Source: Phycisphaerae bacterium (GTDB taxonomy: Bacteria > Planctomycetota > Phycisphaerae > UBA1845 > PWPN01). From it: a DNA stretch of 32,978 nucleotides. The translations under genes and the position numbers were made by a program. The stretch is from the NCBI GenBank assembly GCA_030372985.1, contig JAUCQB010000056.1:1-32978 (forward strand), read 5' to 3'. Positions 1 to 7,138 of this stretch are shown piece after piece. The notes under the pieces were generated by a model, which searched no databases, had not been told where the DNA came from, and saw only the letters and a list, made by a program, of their open reading frames with translations. Numbering within the stretch: the first letter of the stretch is position 1; every line of letters starts with the position of its first letter.

Positions 1-47
1 CTCGTGGCGAAATCCGGCAGAAATCAACACGCGGAGACCCTATATAT

Positions 48-56
48 TGTGGATAA
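48..56 (-). promoter_or_regulatory. single DnaA-box-like site next to an AT-rich run
   Basis: Positions 48-56 read TTATCCACA on the minus strand, a perfect match to the DnaA box consensus. An AT-rich run (41-47) flanks it. It lies just beyond the stop of the truncated integrase, in 84 bases with no coding sequence on either strand. One 9-mer can occur by chance and no second box is visible, so this is a weak call. Confidence 0.2.
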
Positions 57-84
57 CCCTATGGCGCAAGTACCTATTTTAACA

Positions 85-294
85 TTACTTACGGAAACGA
101 AAGTCGCGAACCGAAAACGGCACTAGCTCGGCTTGCTTCGCTGCCCGGAAAGCCTCGGCATCGCGTTTCCTCGCGAAGGCCTTGCTGTAGTGCCGCTGCT
201 TGCCGGTGGTGGTGTCGTACTCACCAAACCACCGTGCCACCCATGGCCGGCCCTTGTTGCGTTTGTCGTAGCACAATCCGACCTTCGTAGTCAT
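85..294 (-). pseudogene. truncated tyrosine integrase, N-terminal Arm DNA-binding domain only
   Basis: The 69-residue product resembles the N-terminal Arm-type DNA-binding domain of phage/ICE tyrosine recombinases: GLCYDKRNKGRPWVARW, then a short strand and KAFARKRDAEAFRAAKQAEL. That domain binds arm sites next to the attachment core. The core-binding and catalytic domains (about 250-300 more residues with the R-H-R-Y residues) are missing. A TAA at 85-87 ends the frame, a second TAA follows at 79-81, and no other frame of bases 1-84 continues the family. I chose the ATG at 294 because GAGGTG lies about 6 bases upstream. The longer reading from 372 has no comparable site and an unlike N-terminus. 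The HTH gene upstream (433-690) is the usual excisionase-like partner. It is either a decayed element or one interrupted close to the contig end. Confidence 0.6.
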
Positions 295-432
295 ATGAGC
301 ACCTCGATTTCCTGTTCCTGAGAACAACGTGTTTTTTGCAGCCAGTTCCGGCCCAGGATCCGGTCCTGCCACATTCCGCTATCCTCTATTGTCCTATCCT
401 GGACGTCATCGCGCAAGCCCTTTTTTTCGATC

Positions 433-690
433 TCACCGTCGCGACCGCGCACGAACTGTCTGCCCGTTCCCTGCTGTCTGCAACTTCAGGAAACGATCCA
501 ATTCGACCCGACGATAAAGGAGGTGGCGACCGACCGTGGTGGCCCTGAGCAGTCCTTTCTCGCGGTAGTACTTCAGCGTGCGTGAAGGGTTGTTGTCTGC
601 TTCTAGCCGCAGGTACCGAATCGCCTCTGCCTCGGTCAGCAACTCTGGACAGGGACTGAATCCTCCATTCCCATCTAAAAGCACGGGCAT
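433..690 (-). CDS. excisionase-like helix-turn-helix protein (MerR/HTH_17 type)
   Basis: This 85-residue protein carries a small winged HTH of the type found in excisionases and MerR-like DNA-binding subunits. It starts LLTEAEAIRYLRL, continues TLKYYREKGLLRATTVGRHL and ends with a wing-like YRRVELDRFL. Such proteins bind DNA next to an integrase gene and set the direction of recombination or repress the operon. It sits 138 bases upstream of the integrase fragment on the same strand, a common pairing in planctomycete integrative elements. I prefer the start at 690 because GGAG is placed 6 bases upstream; the ATG at 705 (five residues longer) has no such site. A 12-bp perfect palindrome at 791-802 lies about 100 bases upstream and could be an operator. 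The family assignment is from motif only. Confidence 0.65.
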   Translation of the reverse strand: MPVLLDGNGGFSPCPELLTEAEAIRYLRLEADNNPSRTLKYYREKGLLRATTVGRHLLYRRVELDRFLKLQTAGNGQTVRARSRR

Positions 691-790
691 CGCTGACTCC
701 GTCATGTACTTGAGCCGCCAGGTGTTCCTTCACGGCAGGCGGTCGTCTCGTTGCCAATCTCTCTGAGCTACTGGGCCACCTCAATTCATA

Positions 791-802
791 CTTGCATGCA
801 AG
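791..802. promoter_or_regulatory. 12-bp perfect palindrome, possible operator
   Basis: CTTGCATGCAAG is a perfect inverted repeat with no spacer. It lies in the non-coding stretch between the HTH gene (start 690, minus strand) and the zinc-ribbon gene (stop 859, minus strand). A symmetric site this length upstream of a small DNA-binding protein is what an autoregulatory operator would look like. No second copy was noticed. Confidence 0.25.
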
Positions 803-858
803 CGGCTGGCCCCGATGCCCTCCGCCCGATTGCCCAGTGGGCGTAAATTGCAGGCGGC

Positions 859-1086
859 CTAGCCGCATTTGCTCCAGCCACAGCTCATGCAAACCCAGCA
901 GCCGCTCTGGTTGATCGTGAAGCTGCCGCAGTCGGGGCAGGGGGAGCCTTGTCCGGCGAAGCCCTTGCTCTTGACCGCTGTCGGCGGCGCAGGATCGGTG
1001 CGGTGCTGTGAAGCACCTGCTGGCGCAGCTGCCTCTGGGTGTTGCTGCAACGCGTCGTGCTTGCGTTCATCGTTTTCGCTGTGCAT
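859..1086 (-). CDS. small zinc-ribbon protein resembling the C-terminal tail of class II ribonucleotide reductase
   Basis: The 75-residue product has a low-complexity N-terminal half rich in Ala, Pro and His, then KSKGFAGQGSPCPDCGSF followed by a CxxCxxC group and a final Cys close to the end. This reproduces the layout of the extreme C-terminus of B12-dependent ribonucleotide reductase NrdJ: K-x-x-G-(F/Y)-x-G, CxxC, a short strand, G-x-C-x-x-C, then a terminal Cys. There it serves as a redox-active or zinc-binding tail. Here the tail is encoded alone, with no reductase nearby. The start at 1086 is supported by GGAG seven bases upstream; the upstream ATG (1107) and TTG (1113) have weaker sites. 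It could be a separate tail acting in trans, or a generic zinc ribbon. The NrdJ likeness is from memory of the family. Confidence 0.6.
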   Translation of the reverse strand: MHSENDERKHDALQQHPEAAAPAGASQHRTDPAPPTAVKSKGFAGQGSPCPDCGSFTINQSGCWVCMSCGWSKCG

Positions 1087-1363
1087 GGTTTCGCTCCAAT
1101 CACTCATGCCCAATTGTTACACACGCATGGCTGGTGATGATGCTCTGTGGCTGACGGATGAGTGATCGGGGGGCAACCCGAACGCGGCGGGTGGCTCAGG
1201 CAAGTAGGCGCCTCATGATGGCGGGTATCCGCATACCGTCCGCGGATCCCGCGAGGGCAACAAGCCAGGTGGCCCTCTGCCTGCCGGAGTGGGACAGGCT
1301 GAGAGACGGCATGGTACGGCTGCTCTGTCGGCGCGCGGTCGCGGCCGGAGCAAGGTGATCAGA

Positions 1364-1846
1364 ATGGTTGGCGCCTATCGACTTGAGGTGGTTCGCACAA
1401 GAATCAAGGAGCCGATGCCGGCGCTCGGCCGCTCAGAGGATGTGGCCAGGCGATACGCTTACCTCGAGAGATACGACCGGGAGCGGTTGATTCGCGTTGA
1501 TCTGGACAGCCAGAACCGAGCCATCGGCGAGGAGGTGGTCTCGATCGGTACGGTGAATTCGACCCTGGTCAGCCCCAGGGAGGTGTTCAAGGGTGCGATC
1601 CTGAACAACGCTGTCCGTATCATCCTGGTCCACAACCATCCCGGCGGCAACATCGAGCCCAGCAGCGAGGATGAGGAGGTCAACGGGAAACTGAAGGAGG
1701 CGGGTGAACTGCTTGGAATCCCGGCGATCGACTTTGTGATTATCGGGGAGGATGGGCGGTACTGGAGTGCGGCAGGAGGGGCGGGGCAGGTTGCTGGCTC
1801 TGGGGCCAAGCTTCGGCGCGCACAAAAGGCCCATGCCGACGGGTGA
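1364..1846 (+). CDS. RadC-like JAB/MPN domain protein
   Basis: This 160-residue protein has the RadC JAB (MPN+) fold. The JAMM zinc-site motif is complete: H90-N-H92, then S100 and D103 in the spacing HxHx7Sx2D (read as HNHPGGNIEPSSED), with an upstream Glu around residues 56-57 in GEEVVSIGTVN. Full-length chromosomal RadC is about 220 residues with an N-terminal helix-hairpin-helix; that part is absent, as in the short RadC-like proteins common on mobile elements. The biochemical role of RadC proteins is unsettled, so 'DNA repair' should not be assumed. I chose the ATG at 1364 because AAGGTG lies 6 bases upstream; the longer frame from 1289 adds an Arg-rich stretch unlike the family. The tail after residue 135 is Gly/Ala-rich and basic. 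Confidence 0.85.
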   Translation: MVGAYRLEVVRTRIKEPMPALGRSEDVARRYAYLERYDRERLIRVDLDSQNRAIGEEVVSIGTVNSTLVSPREVFKGAILNNAVRIILVHNHPGGNIEPSSEDEEVNGKLKEAGELLGIPAIDFVIIGEDGRYWSAAGGAGQVAGSGAKLRRAQKAHADG

Positions 1847-1861
1847 TACCCGATAAGCAGC

Positions 1862-2137
1862 CTATTCCAGATCGGGCAAGGCTGTTCGCGGCAGCAACAC
1901 CCGGATCGCGCGAGCCTGGCCGGGCGTCCGAGAGATCAGCCCATTCCGCTCGAGTGCCATGATCGATTGATGAGTAGACGGCGGTGAGACGCCGAAGTAC
2001 GAGGCGATGTCAGCCTCGGCGGGCGGGCACTTGTGGATCTTGGTGTAGTAGTAGATGAAAGCGAGCATCTGGCCCTGATGGGGCGTGTATGGTGGCTTGT
2101 CGGCGAAACGCTCACGATTCCGGCCGGTTGGTTTCAT
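1862..2137 (-). CDS. LexA-type winged-helix regulator without a peptidase domain
   Basis: The 91 residues cover only a LexA-like N-terminal DNA-binding domain. Residues about 17-85 read YTPHQGQMLAFIYYYTK, then PPAEADIASYFGVSPPS, then HQSIMALERNGLISR and a wing. The S24 autoprotease domain of LexA (Ser/Lys dyad, cleavage site) is missing, so this is not an SOS repressor that cleaves itself. Stand-alone domains of this kind are frequent in planctomycetes and their regulons are unknown to me. It is transcribed divergently from the DUF123 gene, so the 85 bases between the two starts are the likely shared regulatory region. A second stretch with the same recognition-helix signature (HQAILTLERQGVI) is found at 4703-4882. 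Confidence 0.75.
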   Translation of the reverse strand: MKPTGRNRERFADKPPYTPHQGQMLAFIYYYTKIHKCPPAEADIASYFGVSPPSTHQSIMALERNGLISRTPGQARAIRVLLPRTALPDLE

Positions 2138-2222
2138 GGCTCGGGTATTCTATCACGTGAGTCGCGAGTCCTCACCCGGCGATGATGCCTTGGAACAGAA
2201 TGGGCATCTGGAGCAGAAGACC

Positions 2223-2636
2223 ATGGGGGTGATTGCCGGCGTCTATCAGCTTCGTATTTGCCTCAAACGGCCGATGGAGATTCTTGTTGGCGCCCCGGGC
2301 AGACACACCTTCCCCGCGGGATGGTACGTTTACACCGGCTCGGCCAGACATGGACTGGTTCAACGGGTTGCGCGGCACTTGAGGCACCATAAGCGAACGC
2401 ATTGGCATATCGACTACCTGCTGGCGGCGGCAGATCACGTGGAAGCATTCGTGCTACCGGGCGGCAAGCCGACGGAGTGCGAGCTGCACGCAGGTTTGGA
2501 GGGCGGCAGGGTCCTGATTCCCGGTTTCGGGGCGTCGGATTGCCATTGCGAATCACATCTGGCCTGGTTCAGGAAGAGGCCGGAGATCCGGCTCATGCCG
2601 TGGCGAGAGTTCATCCGGGATTGTCGTCTATATTGA
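2223..2636 (+). CDS. DUF123 (GIY-YIG superfamily) protein
   Basis: This 137-residue protein matches the DUF123 group of GIY-YIG-like nucleases, which is often fused to endonuclease III in archaea. Visible landmarks are GVYQLRICL near the start, FPAGWYVYTGSA with the two Tyr of the GIY-YIG core, an RHLR basic helix, the conserved THWHIDYLL, the acidic ECELH, and the C-terminal PGFGASDCHCESHLAWF. Activity is predicted only. I preferred the ATG at 2223, five residues before the family's first strand. The ATG at 2136 or earlier would overlap the start of the divergent LexA-like gene, leave no promoter room and add an unconserved leader. The gene converges with the ST7-like gene; a hairpin lies between them. 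Confidence 0.8.
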   Translation: MGVIAGVYQLRICLKRPMEILVGAPGRHTFPAGWYVYTGSARHGLVQRVARHLRHHKRTHWHIDYLLAAADHVEAFVLPGGKPTECELHAGLEGGRVLIPGFGASDCHCESHLAWFRKRPEIRLMPWREFIRDCRLY

Positions 2637-2656
2637 AAAGAATGGGGCTCGACTGG

Positions 2657-2686
2657 TGGCAGCCGGGATGGTCGGATCGGCTGCCG
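2657..2686. terminator. hairpin between convergent genes
   Basis: GGCAGCC at 2658-2664 and GGCTGCC at 2679-2685 form a perfect 7-bp stem that extends inward by one G-C pair and one wobble pair, with a loop of about 10 bases. It lies between the stop of the DUF123 gene (2636) and the stop of the ST7-like gene (2693) on the other strand, the expected place for a bidirectional terminator. There is no adjacent T run. Confidence 0.4.
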
Positions 2687-2692
2687 AAGGGT

Positions 2693-4702
2693 TTAACCTC
2701 GGCGCCGTTTTCGCTTGCGCTCCTGTGATCGGCGTTTTCGGCGGAAATTGCGGTCGCGGCGACCATGTGCGGAAAGGTGTGATTGGGGCTCCCGCGGCAG
2801 GGGGCCAGCCTGAGTCTTTAGCCATTCCAGGGCACCCGGTGTGGCGGAGAAGGCTGATTGAAGCTCGGAAGCGCAGACAATGGCCTCTTCACGGCTGCCC
2901 AGGCTGTAGGATGCGGGCATACCGTCCAGTTCTTCCTCGGCCAGCAGATAGCCGGCCACATAAGGATTCACCTTGACGGCCTTCATGAGTTCCATACGAG
3001 CGGTCGAGCAGTCGCCACCCAGCCGATACGCCAGCAAGGCCCGGGTGTACGTCCAGTTGGCGGTCGGTTCGTCTTGGCTGTTCTTCATGAATCGAGCAGC
3101 TTCGGCGTCCAGACCCATCTTCAACAGCAGCGGCAAGTAGGTGTACCGAACGCCCTGGTTGTCGCCGGGGTTCAGCCGCAGCAGCTCGCGGTAGTGATTG
3201 AGCGCCTCCTCGTTTCGGTTCAGCCGTTCCAGGCAACCGGCCAGGCCCAGACGTGCCCGCATGTACGGCCGTGTGTCTGTCTGGCCCCAGAAATGGCCTG
3301 CGTCGTTTTCGAAGCGATCCGGTCCCAGCGCCCTTTCGCCGGCGGCCACGCCCTGCGCGTACAAATCAGCCGCCTTGTTCACATCGCCAGCTCGCTCAGC
3401 CAGCAGCACGTAGGCATCGGCACAGTCGGGGCAGACTGCCAAGGCCTGGCGAGCCAGTTGAAGCTGGCGCCGCCCGATGCTGTCAAAGGCCTGGTAGCAC
3501 AGATCCTGGGCCTGCTCCAGGGCGTTGCGAGGGGGAAACTGGCTGGGATCCATGGGTTTGCCTACAAACTCGCGCGAAATGGCCGCGTTCATCTCCTCGG
3601 CGTTCCCGAAACTCTTGTCGGCCAGAAACCGATCCATCTGAGCGTGCATCTGCTCCAGCGCCCGGCGATCCGGCGTGAAGCCCCGATCCATCAGCTCCTT
3701 ATGGTCCGCCGGCTTGAGCAGGTCAGGCAGCGACAGGGTGAACTCGGCCGGTCCGGCGGCGGTTTCCACGGTCAGGGACCATCGGCCGGAATCGATTTGC
3801 GCCTCGGTGCTCTTTGCCAGTGCCCGCAGCAGACCTTCCAGGAAGGCCAGCACGGAGGCATTCGGGCGGGTGACCTTGCCACTCGGGTCGTGGCAAATGG
3901 CACAGGGATAGGCGGAATCGGCGGCCACCGGCAGATGGTGATCCTCCCACAGATCTGCGTCGCCAAGGGGAAGTTCGGTGATATTGCCGAAGGTGAGATA
4001 CCATACGCCGCGCCTGCGGGTGGCGAACCATTCACCTGGATCGTCGAGACGACGCATCGCCCACAGATCTTCTGGTTTCGAGAAGAAGCCGAGCCCGAAA
4101 GTGCGGCCGGAAGCTCCCAGCACTGTTGCGATCTGCATTCCGGAGGGCGGCTTGGGTGATTCAATGCGGATCAGGTCTTCGTCGGTCAACTGGTTCCAGG
4201 GGGCGGCTTCGTGGAAGGCCTTGGCCGCGTCGGCGAACGCACGCATCTTCTCGAGGGTCACGCCCTGGCCGGAAAGTGCGTCCGGCGGAGATGGCTCGCC
4301 TGTGATCGCCCCCGTCAGAGCAGCTATGACCCGATCCAATACCGGCAGGTGGTCTGTGCATTCGACCTCGATCCCGACCTCGGAGAGCATTTCCCGAAGA
4401 TATTCAGCTAGCGCCGCATCCCGGACCTGCACCTTGCCGGGGCGATAGGCGCCAAGGCAGGGGTCATCGGCGAACACCACGAGAGCATCCACCGCCCGTG
4501 AGAAATCGACCTCCTCTGGCCGCAGGAGAATCGGCTGACCGACCTTGTCAGCCTTGACCGCGACCCATATGGCGGCCCACGGGTGGTATGGCTTGGAGCC
4601 CTCTCCTGTGACCCATGAGGGCATGCGGATCAGGCCGCCTTGCCAGACTTCATCCAGTCGTTGTGGCACCTGTCTCAGCTGTTCGATTGGATCATTCTCC
4701 AT
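2693..4702 (-). CDS. ST7-like tetratricopeptide protein
   Basis: The 669-residue protein appears cytoplasmic, with no signal peptide or membrane segment. Residues about 1-400 are a conserved region of unknown function (WAAIWVAVKADKVGQPILL; GRTFGLGFFSKPEDLWAM; WYLTFGNITELPLGDADLW). From about 400 the sequence matches the ST7/TPR-like region: RNALEQAQDLCYQAFDSIG, ARQALAVCPDCADAYVLLAE, AGHFWGQTDTRPYMRARLGLA, then EEALNHYRELLRLNPGDNQG. This architecture recurs in many bacteria but has no established function. The C-terminus is an unusual run of Arg/Lys. The start at 4702 is where family-like sequence begins. The frame stays open to 4882 and could add up to 60 residues through TTG or CTG starts; that stretch has an HTH-like signature and is described separately. 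It lies downstream of dinB on the same strand. Confidence 0.75.
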   Translation of the reverse strand: MENDPIEQLRQVPQRLDEVWQGGLIRMPSWVTGEGSKPYHPWAAIWVAVKADKVGQPILLRPEEVDFSRAVDALVVFADDPCLGAYRPGKVQVRDAALAEYLREMLSEVGIEVECTDHLPVLDRVIAALTGAITGEPSPPDALSGQGVTLEKMRAFADAAKAFHEAAPWNQLTDEDLIRIESPKPPSGMQIATVLGASGRTFGLGFFSKPEDLWAMRRLDDPGEWFATRRRGVWYLTFGNITELPLGDADLWEDHHLPVAADSAYPCAICHDPSGKVTRPNASVLAFLEGLLRALAKSTEAQIDSGRWSLTVETAAGPAEFTLSLPDLLKPADHKELMDRGFTPDRRALEQMHAQMDRFLADKSFGNAEEMNAAISREFVGKPMDPSQFPPRNALEQAQDLCYQAFDSIGRRQLQLARQALAVCPDCADAYVLLAERAGDVNKAADLYAQGVAAGERALGPDRFENDAGHFWGQTDTRPYMRARLGLAGCLERLNRNEEALNHYRELLRLNPGDNQGVRYTYLPLLLKMGLDAEAARFMKNSQDEPTANWTYTRALLAYRLGGDCSTARMELMKAVKVNPYVAGYLLAEEELDGMPASYSLGSREEAIVCASELQSAFSATPGALEWLKTQAGPLPREPQSHLSAHGRRDRNFRRKRRSQERKRKRRRG

Positions 4703-4882
4703 GATGGAATTATCCCAGCGAAACGGCGCTCGATCAACTTGGATAAGGAATGCCTGCCCTTGGATGCAAAGGCGTTCCGCCCTCCTCTCCGGGGCCTGGA
4801 CTGGCGCCCGGATGATCACCCCTTGCCGTTCCAACGTCAGGATCGCCTGATGGATCGCCTTGTTGCCGACTGGCGGTTCATC
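4703..4882 (-). other. in-frame HTH-like remnant between dinB and the ST7-like gene
   Basis: This stretch is open in the same frame as the downstream ST7-like gene, back to a TGA at 4883-4885, and has no ATG. It reads PPVGNKAIHQAILTLERQGV, followed by about 38 residues. The part HQAILTLERQGVIIR matches HQSIMALERNGLISR of the LexA-type protein at 1862-2137 at 10 of 15 positions. It may be the truncated 3' part of a related HTH gene, or an N-terminal extension of the ST7-like protein using TTG (4834) or CTG (4840). It could also be chance, since the window is short. Confidence 0.3.
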
Positions 4883-4893
4883 TCATCCTTTGG

Positions 4894-6090
4894 TCATCGG
4901 CGGCCCTGCTCTCCGGCGTGCGGCGGCCTGCCGCGGGTGATAGCATCCTCACCGAAGCGGTCGCGGATGGTGTCGAGTGTGCGGTCCAGCGCCCGGCGCC
5001 GCCTTGCTTCCTCCTGGCCGAAGAGGGAAAGTTGCTGCCCGGTTCCGGCGGCAAGCTGCGAGATGCCCATGCCGATCAGGCGCACCGGAAAAGCCTCCTG
5101 GCGCGACCACCTGTCGAACAGCTCGCCGACGGCCTGCCAGAGCAGATCGGTTTGATCCGTGGGAGCCTCAAGCGTCACGCGGCGTGTGATCGTGGTGAAA
5201 TCGCCGCTTCGAATCTTGAGCGTGATGGTGCGAGCAGTCACGCCGCAACGGCGCAGGCGGCGGGCGACCTGCTCGGTCTGTTCGAGGAGCACCGCCCGCA
5301 GGTATTCGTGGTCCTCCAGGTCGACCGGGAAAGTGATTTCGTTGCTCATGCTCTTGGCTTCGCGGTCCGGGATAACTGTGCGATCATCGATCCCCCGCAC
5401 CAGCCGATAGAATTGGCCGCCCGCCTCGCCGAAGCGCTCGCGAAGCTCGGATTCGGTGAACCGCCGTGCATCTTCGAACGTGCGGACGCCGAGCTTCGCA
5501 AACCTGGGAAGGGTGGCTTTGCCCACGCCCCAAAGGCGCGAGATCGGCATCGGATCAAGAAACGCCTGCACCTGATCGGGACGCACGATTACAAGACCGT
5601 CAGGTTTTTGCAGATCGCTGGCGAGCTTGGCCAGAAACTTGTTCGGGGCCACGCCTGCCGAAGCCGTGAGCTTCGTCTCCGCCTTGATCCGTTGTTTCAG
5701 CTCGCGGGCGATGTGATCCGGAGAACCGAACAGCCGTACCGATCCCGCGACGTCCAAGAAGGCCTCGTCGATGGAGAGTGGCTCCACCAACGGTGTGAAT
5801 TGCTCGAAAACGTCGAAGACTCTTCGCGAAACCTCCTCATATCGTTCGAACCTCGGCGGTACAACGATCGCCTTCGGGCAGAGATGGAGAGCCTTAGCCA
5901 TCGGCATGGCGCTGTGGCATCCGAACGGCCTTGCCTCGTAGCTGGCCGCGGCGACAACGCCTCGTTCACGTGGGCTTCCTCCGACAAGCACCGGCTTGTC
6001 GCGCAGCTCAGGATTGTCAAGCTGCTCAACGGCAGCGAAGAACGCGTCCATATCCACGTGAAGAATGGGACAATCGACGGCGCTGCTCAT
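4894..6090 (-). CDS. dinB: DNA polymerase IV, Y-family translesion polymerase
   Basis: This complete 398-residue enzyme copies damaged templates in the cytoplasm with low fidelity. Palm-domain catalytic residues are visible: D13 (and D15) in HVDMDAFFAAVEQ, D108 and E109 in LSIDEAFLD. The aromatic pair after D15 includes the steric gate that excludes ribonucleotides. The conserved SAGVAPNKFLAKLASDLQKPDG and the thumb HhH region ISRLWGVGKAT follow. QLSLF at about residue 353 is the beta-clamp binding motif; it lies about 40 residues before the end rather than at the terminus. The start (MSSAVDCPILHVDMD) is the family's usual position, with GGA about 5 bases upstream. The ST7-like gene follows on the same strand. 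I see no LexA operator that I can defend upstream. Confidence 0.95.
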   Translation of the reverse strand: MSSAVDCPILHVDMDAFFAAVEQLDNPELRDKPVLVGGSPRERGVVAAASYEARPFGCHSAMPMAKALHLCPKAIVVPPRFERYEEVSRRVFDVFEQFTPLVEPLSIDEAFLDVAGSVRLFGSPDHIARELKQRIKAETKLTASAGVAPNKFLAKLASDLQKPDGLVIVRPDQVQAFLDPMPISRLWGVGKATLPRFAKLGVRTFEDARRFTESELRERFGEAGGQFYRLVRGIDDRTVIPDREAKSMSNEITFPVDLEDHEYLRAVLLEQTEQVARRLRRCGVTARTITLKIRSGDFTTITRRVTLEAPTDQTDLLWQAVGELFDRWSRQEAFPVRLIGMGISQLAAGTGQQLSLFGQEEARRRRALDRTLDTIRDRFGEDAITRGRPPHAGEQGRR

Positions 6091-6193
6091 AGCTGTCCAT
6101 CATAACCTGGGAAACCGGGGCCGTCTCCGAGTTCCCGGCGTCCAGTCCTACCCAGTGAGGCCTGGCCGCCTGGGTCAGGGGAGGTTTGAGAGA

Positions 6194-7138
6194 ATGACAT
6201 CGATAAAGACACTGGTGCTCGAGTACATGGACCGGGAGGGGGCTGCGCACATCCGGGAGCTGCACATCGAGATTCTGCGCGACAAGCCCGGAACGCCGGA
6301 GCACACGATTCGCGCCAGATTGTCGGAGGCGGTTTCGGATGGGCTGCTGAACCGGCTGGGGGAGGGGTTCTACGATATCTACGCCGAGGATGAGGACATG
6401 ACCTCGGTGGTTTCGTATCCGAATCGGTGCACGCTCTGGGGTGATTCGCGCTACCGGGGCAATTGTGACGGCCGGTTGTTCAAGAATCTGGTGCTGCGCT
6501 ATCACGCGCGCAAGGTTGCCGACCCCATGGTCGGCTCGGGTACGACACGGGATGTCGTAGCCGGCTTGAATCGGTACAAGCGCGCCGGGATTGAGTACTG
6601 GGGCGGTGACCTCCGTGACGGTTTTGACCTGACACAAAGGGAACTGCCCGGACAGTTTGACTTTGTTTGGATTCATCCGCCGTATTGGAATATCGTCCGG
6701 TACAGCGAGGAGTCGGGCGACTTGAGCAACATCGGCGACTACGAGCAGTTTCGCGGCATACTCATGACCTGCCTGAAGCGCTGCTACGACGCTCTGGAGC
6801 CGGGCGGCAGAATGGCGGTGCTCATCGGTGACGTGCGCCGGCAAGGTACGTACACGGCCATTATCAAAGATGTGCTCAACTTCCCGCACGGCGAAATCAG
6901 GAGCGTCATCATCAAGGTCCAGCACAATTGCACGAGTGACCGCAAGCAGTACCCCGCGCCCCATGTCCAGGAAGTCGCGGACGGGTGCGGCTCTTCCACA
7001 GCCCGTGCACTGTCCTTCGTACCACTGCGCCGTTTTCATGACCGAACCTCCAGTGTGCGTATTGGGGTCGCGATTTCATGCCCACAGTCGCCTGCGCATC
7101 TGCATGAAGCCCAAACCGAGGGCGACGCCAATCACTGA
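6194..7138 (+). pseudogene. DNA methyltransferase (N4/N6 type) with a lost or replaced C-terminus
   Basis: Residues 1-60 form a winged-helix-like region. Residues 110-118 carry the SAM-binding loop DPMVGSGTT and 161-165 the catalytic motif HPPYW, in place of the more common DPPY. Residues 202-213 (EPGGRMAVLIGD) complete the Rossmann core. The order is SAM loop first, then catalytic motif. Up to Y253 (base 6952) the protein follows the family: it reaches QHNCTSDRKQY, after which these enzymes normally give a short strand and HEYLLVFRK. Here the frame turns into unrelated sequence for 61 residues and overlaps the 3' end of the protease gene antisense by 63 bases. I therefore call the gene broken at about 6953. 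The ATG at 6194 is preceded by GGGGAGG, about 9 bases away. It lies divergent from dinB. No endonuclease partner is seen, so it would be an orphan methyltransferase. Confidence 0.7.
6953..7039 (-). pseudogene. 5' fragment of an unrecognised gene with a CxxC motif
   Basis: A minus-strand reading frame begins at 7039 with a strong ribosome binding site, GGAGG seven bases before ATG. It reads MKTAQWYEGQCTGCGR, then 13 further residues ending DMGRG at base 6953. From there on it would run antisense through the methyltransferase, with no features of its own. The start is 37 bases downstream of the protease stop (7076-7078) on the same strand, so it could have been a downstream gene of the protease operon. 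The CxxCG pair suggests a zinc-binding or redox protein. I do not recognise the family. The cut coincides with the break in the methyltransferase. Confidence 0.45.

Noticed and set aside
1..7. CTCGTGG at the left end as a second adapter remnant
   Set aside because: Only seven bases agree with the Nextera adapter and the following bases do not, so chance is more likely.
386..892. 168-codon minus-strand open frame covering the HTH gene and its upstream region
   Set aside because: It overlaps the excisionase-like gene in another frame and shows low-complexity Arg/Ser sequence with no conserved motif.
1158..1358. 66-codon plus-strand open frame upstream of the RadC-like gene
   Set aside because: No ribosome binding site of note, no motif, and Arg/Ala-rich content typical of GC-rich non-coding DNA.
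2858..4159. 433-codon plus-strand open frame opposite the ST7-like gene
   Set aside because: Its composition (Gly, His, Gln, Val rich, no motif) and exact overlap with a conserved protein on the other strand mark it as a shadow.
4918..6105. 395-codon plus-strand open frame opposite dinB
   Set aside because: It is antisense to a complete DNA polymerase IV with all catalytic residues.
6026..7039. 337-codon minus-strand open frame over the methyltransferase
   Set aside because: Only its first 29 codons look like protein. The rest is antisense to the well-supported methyltransferase, so it is not one gene.
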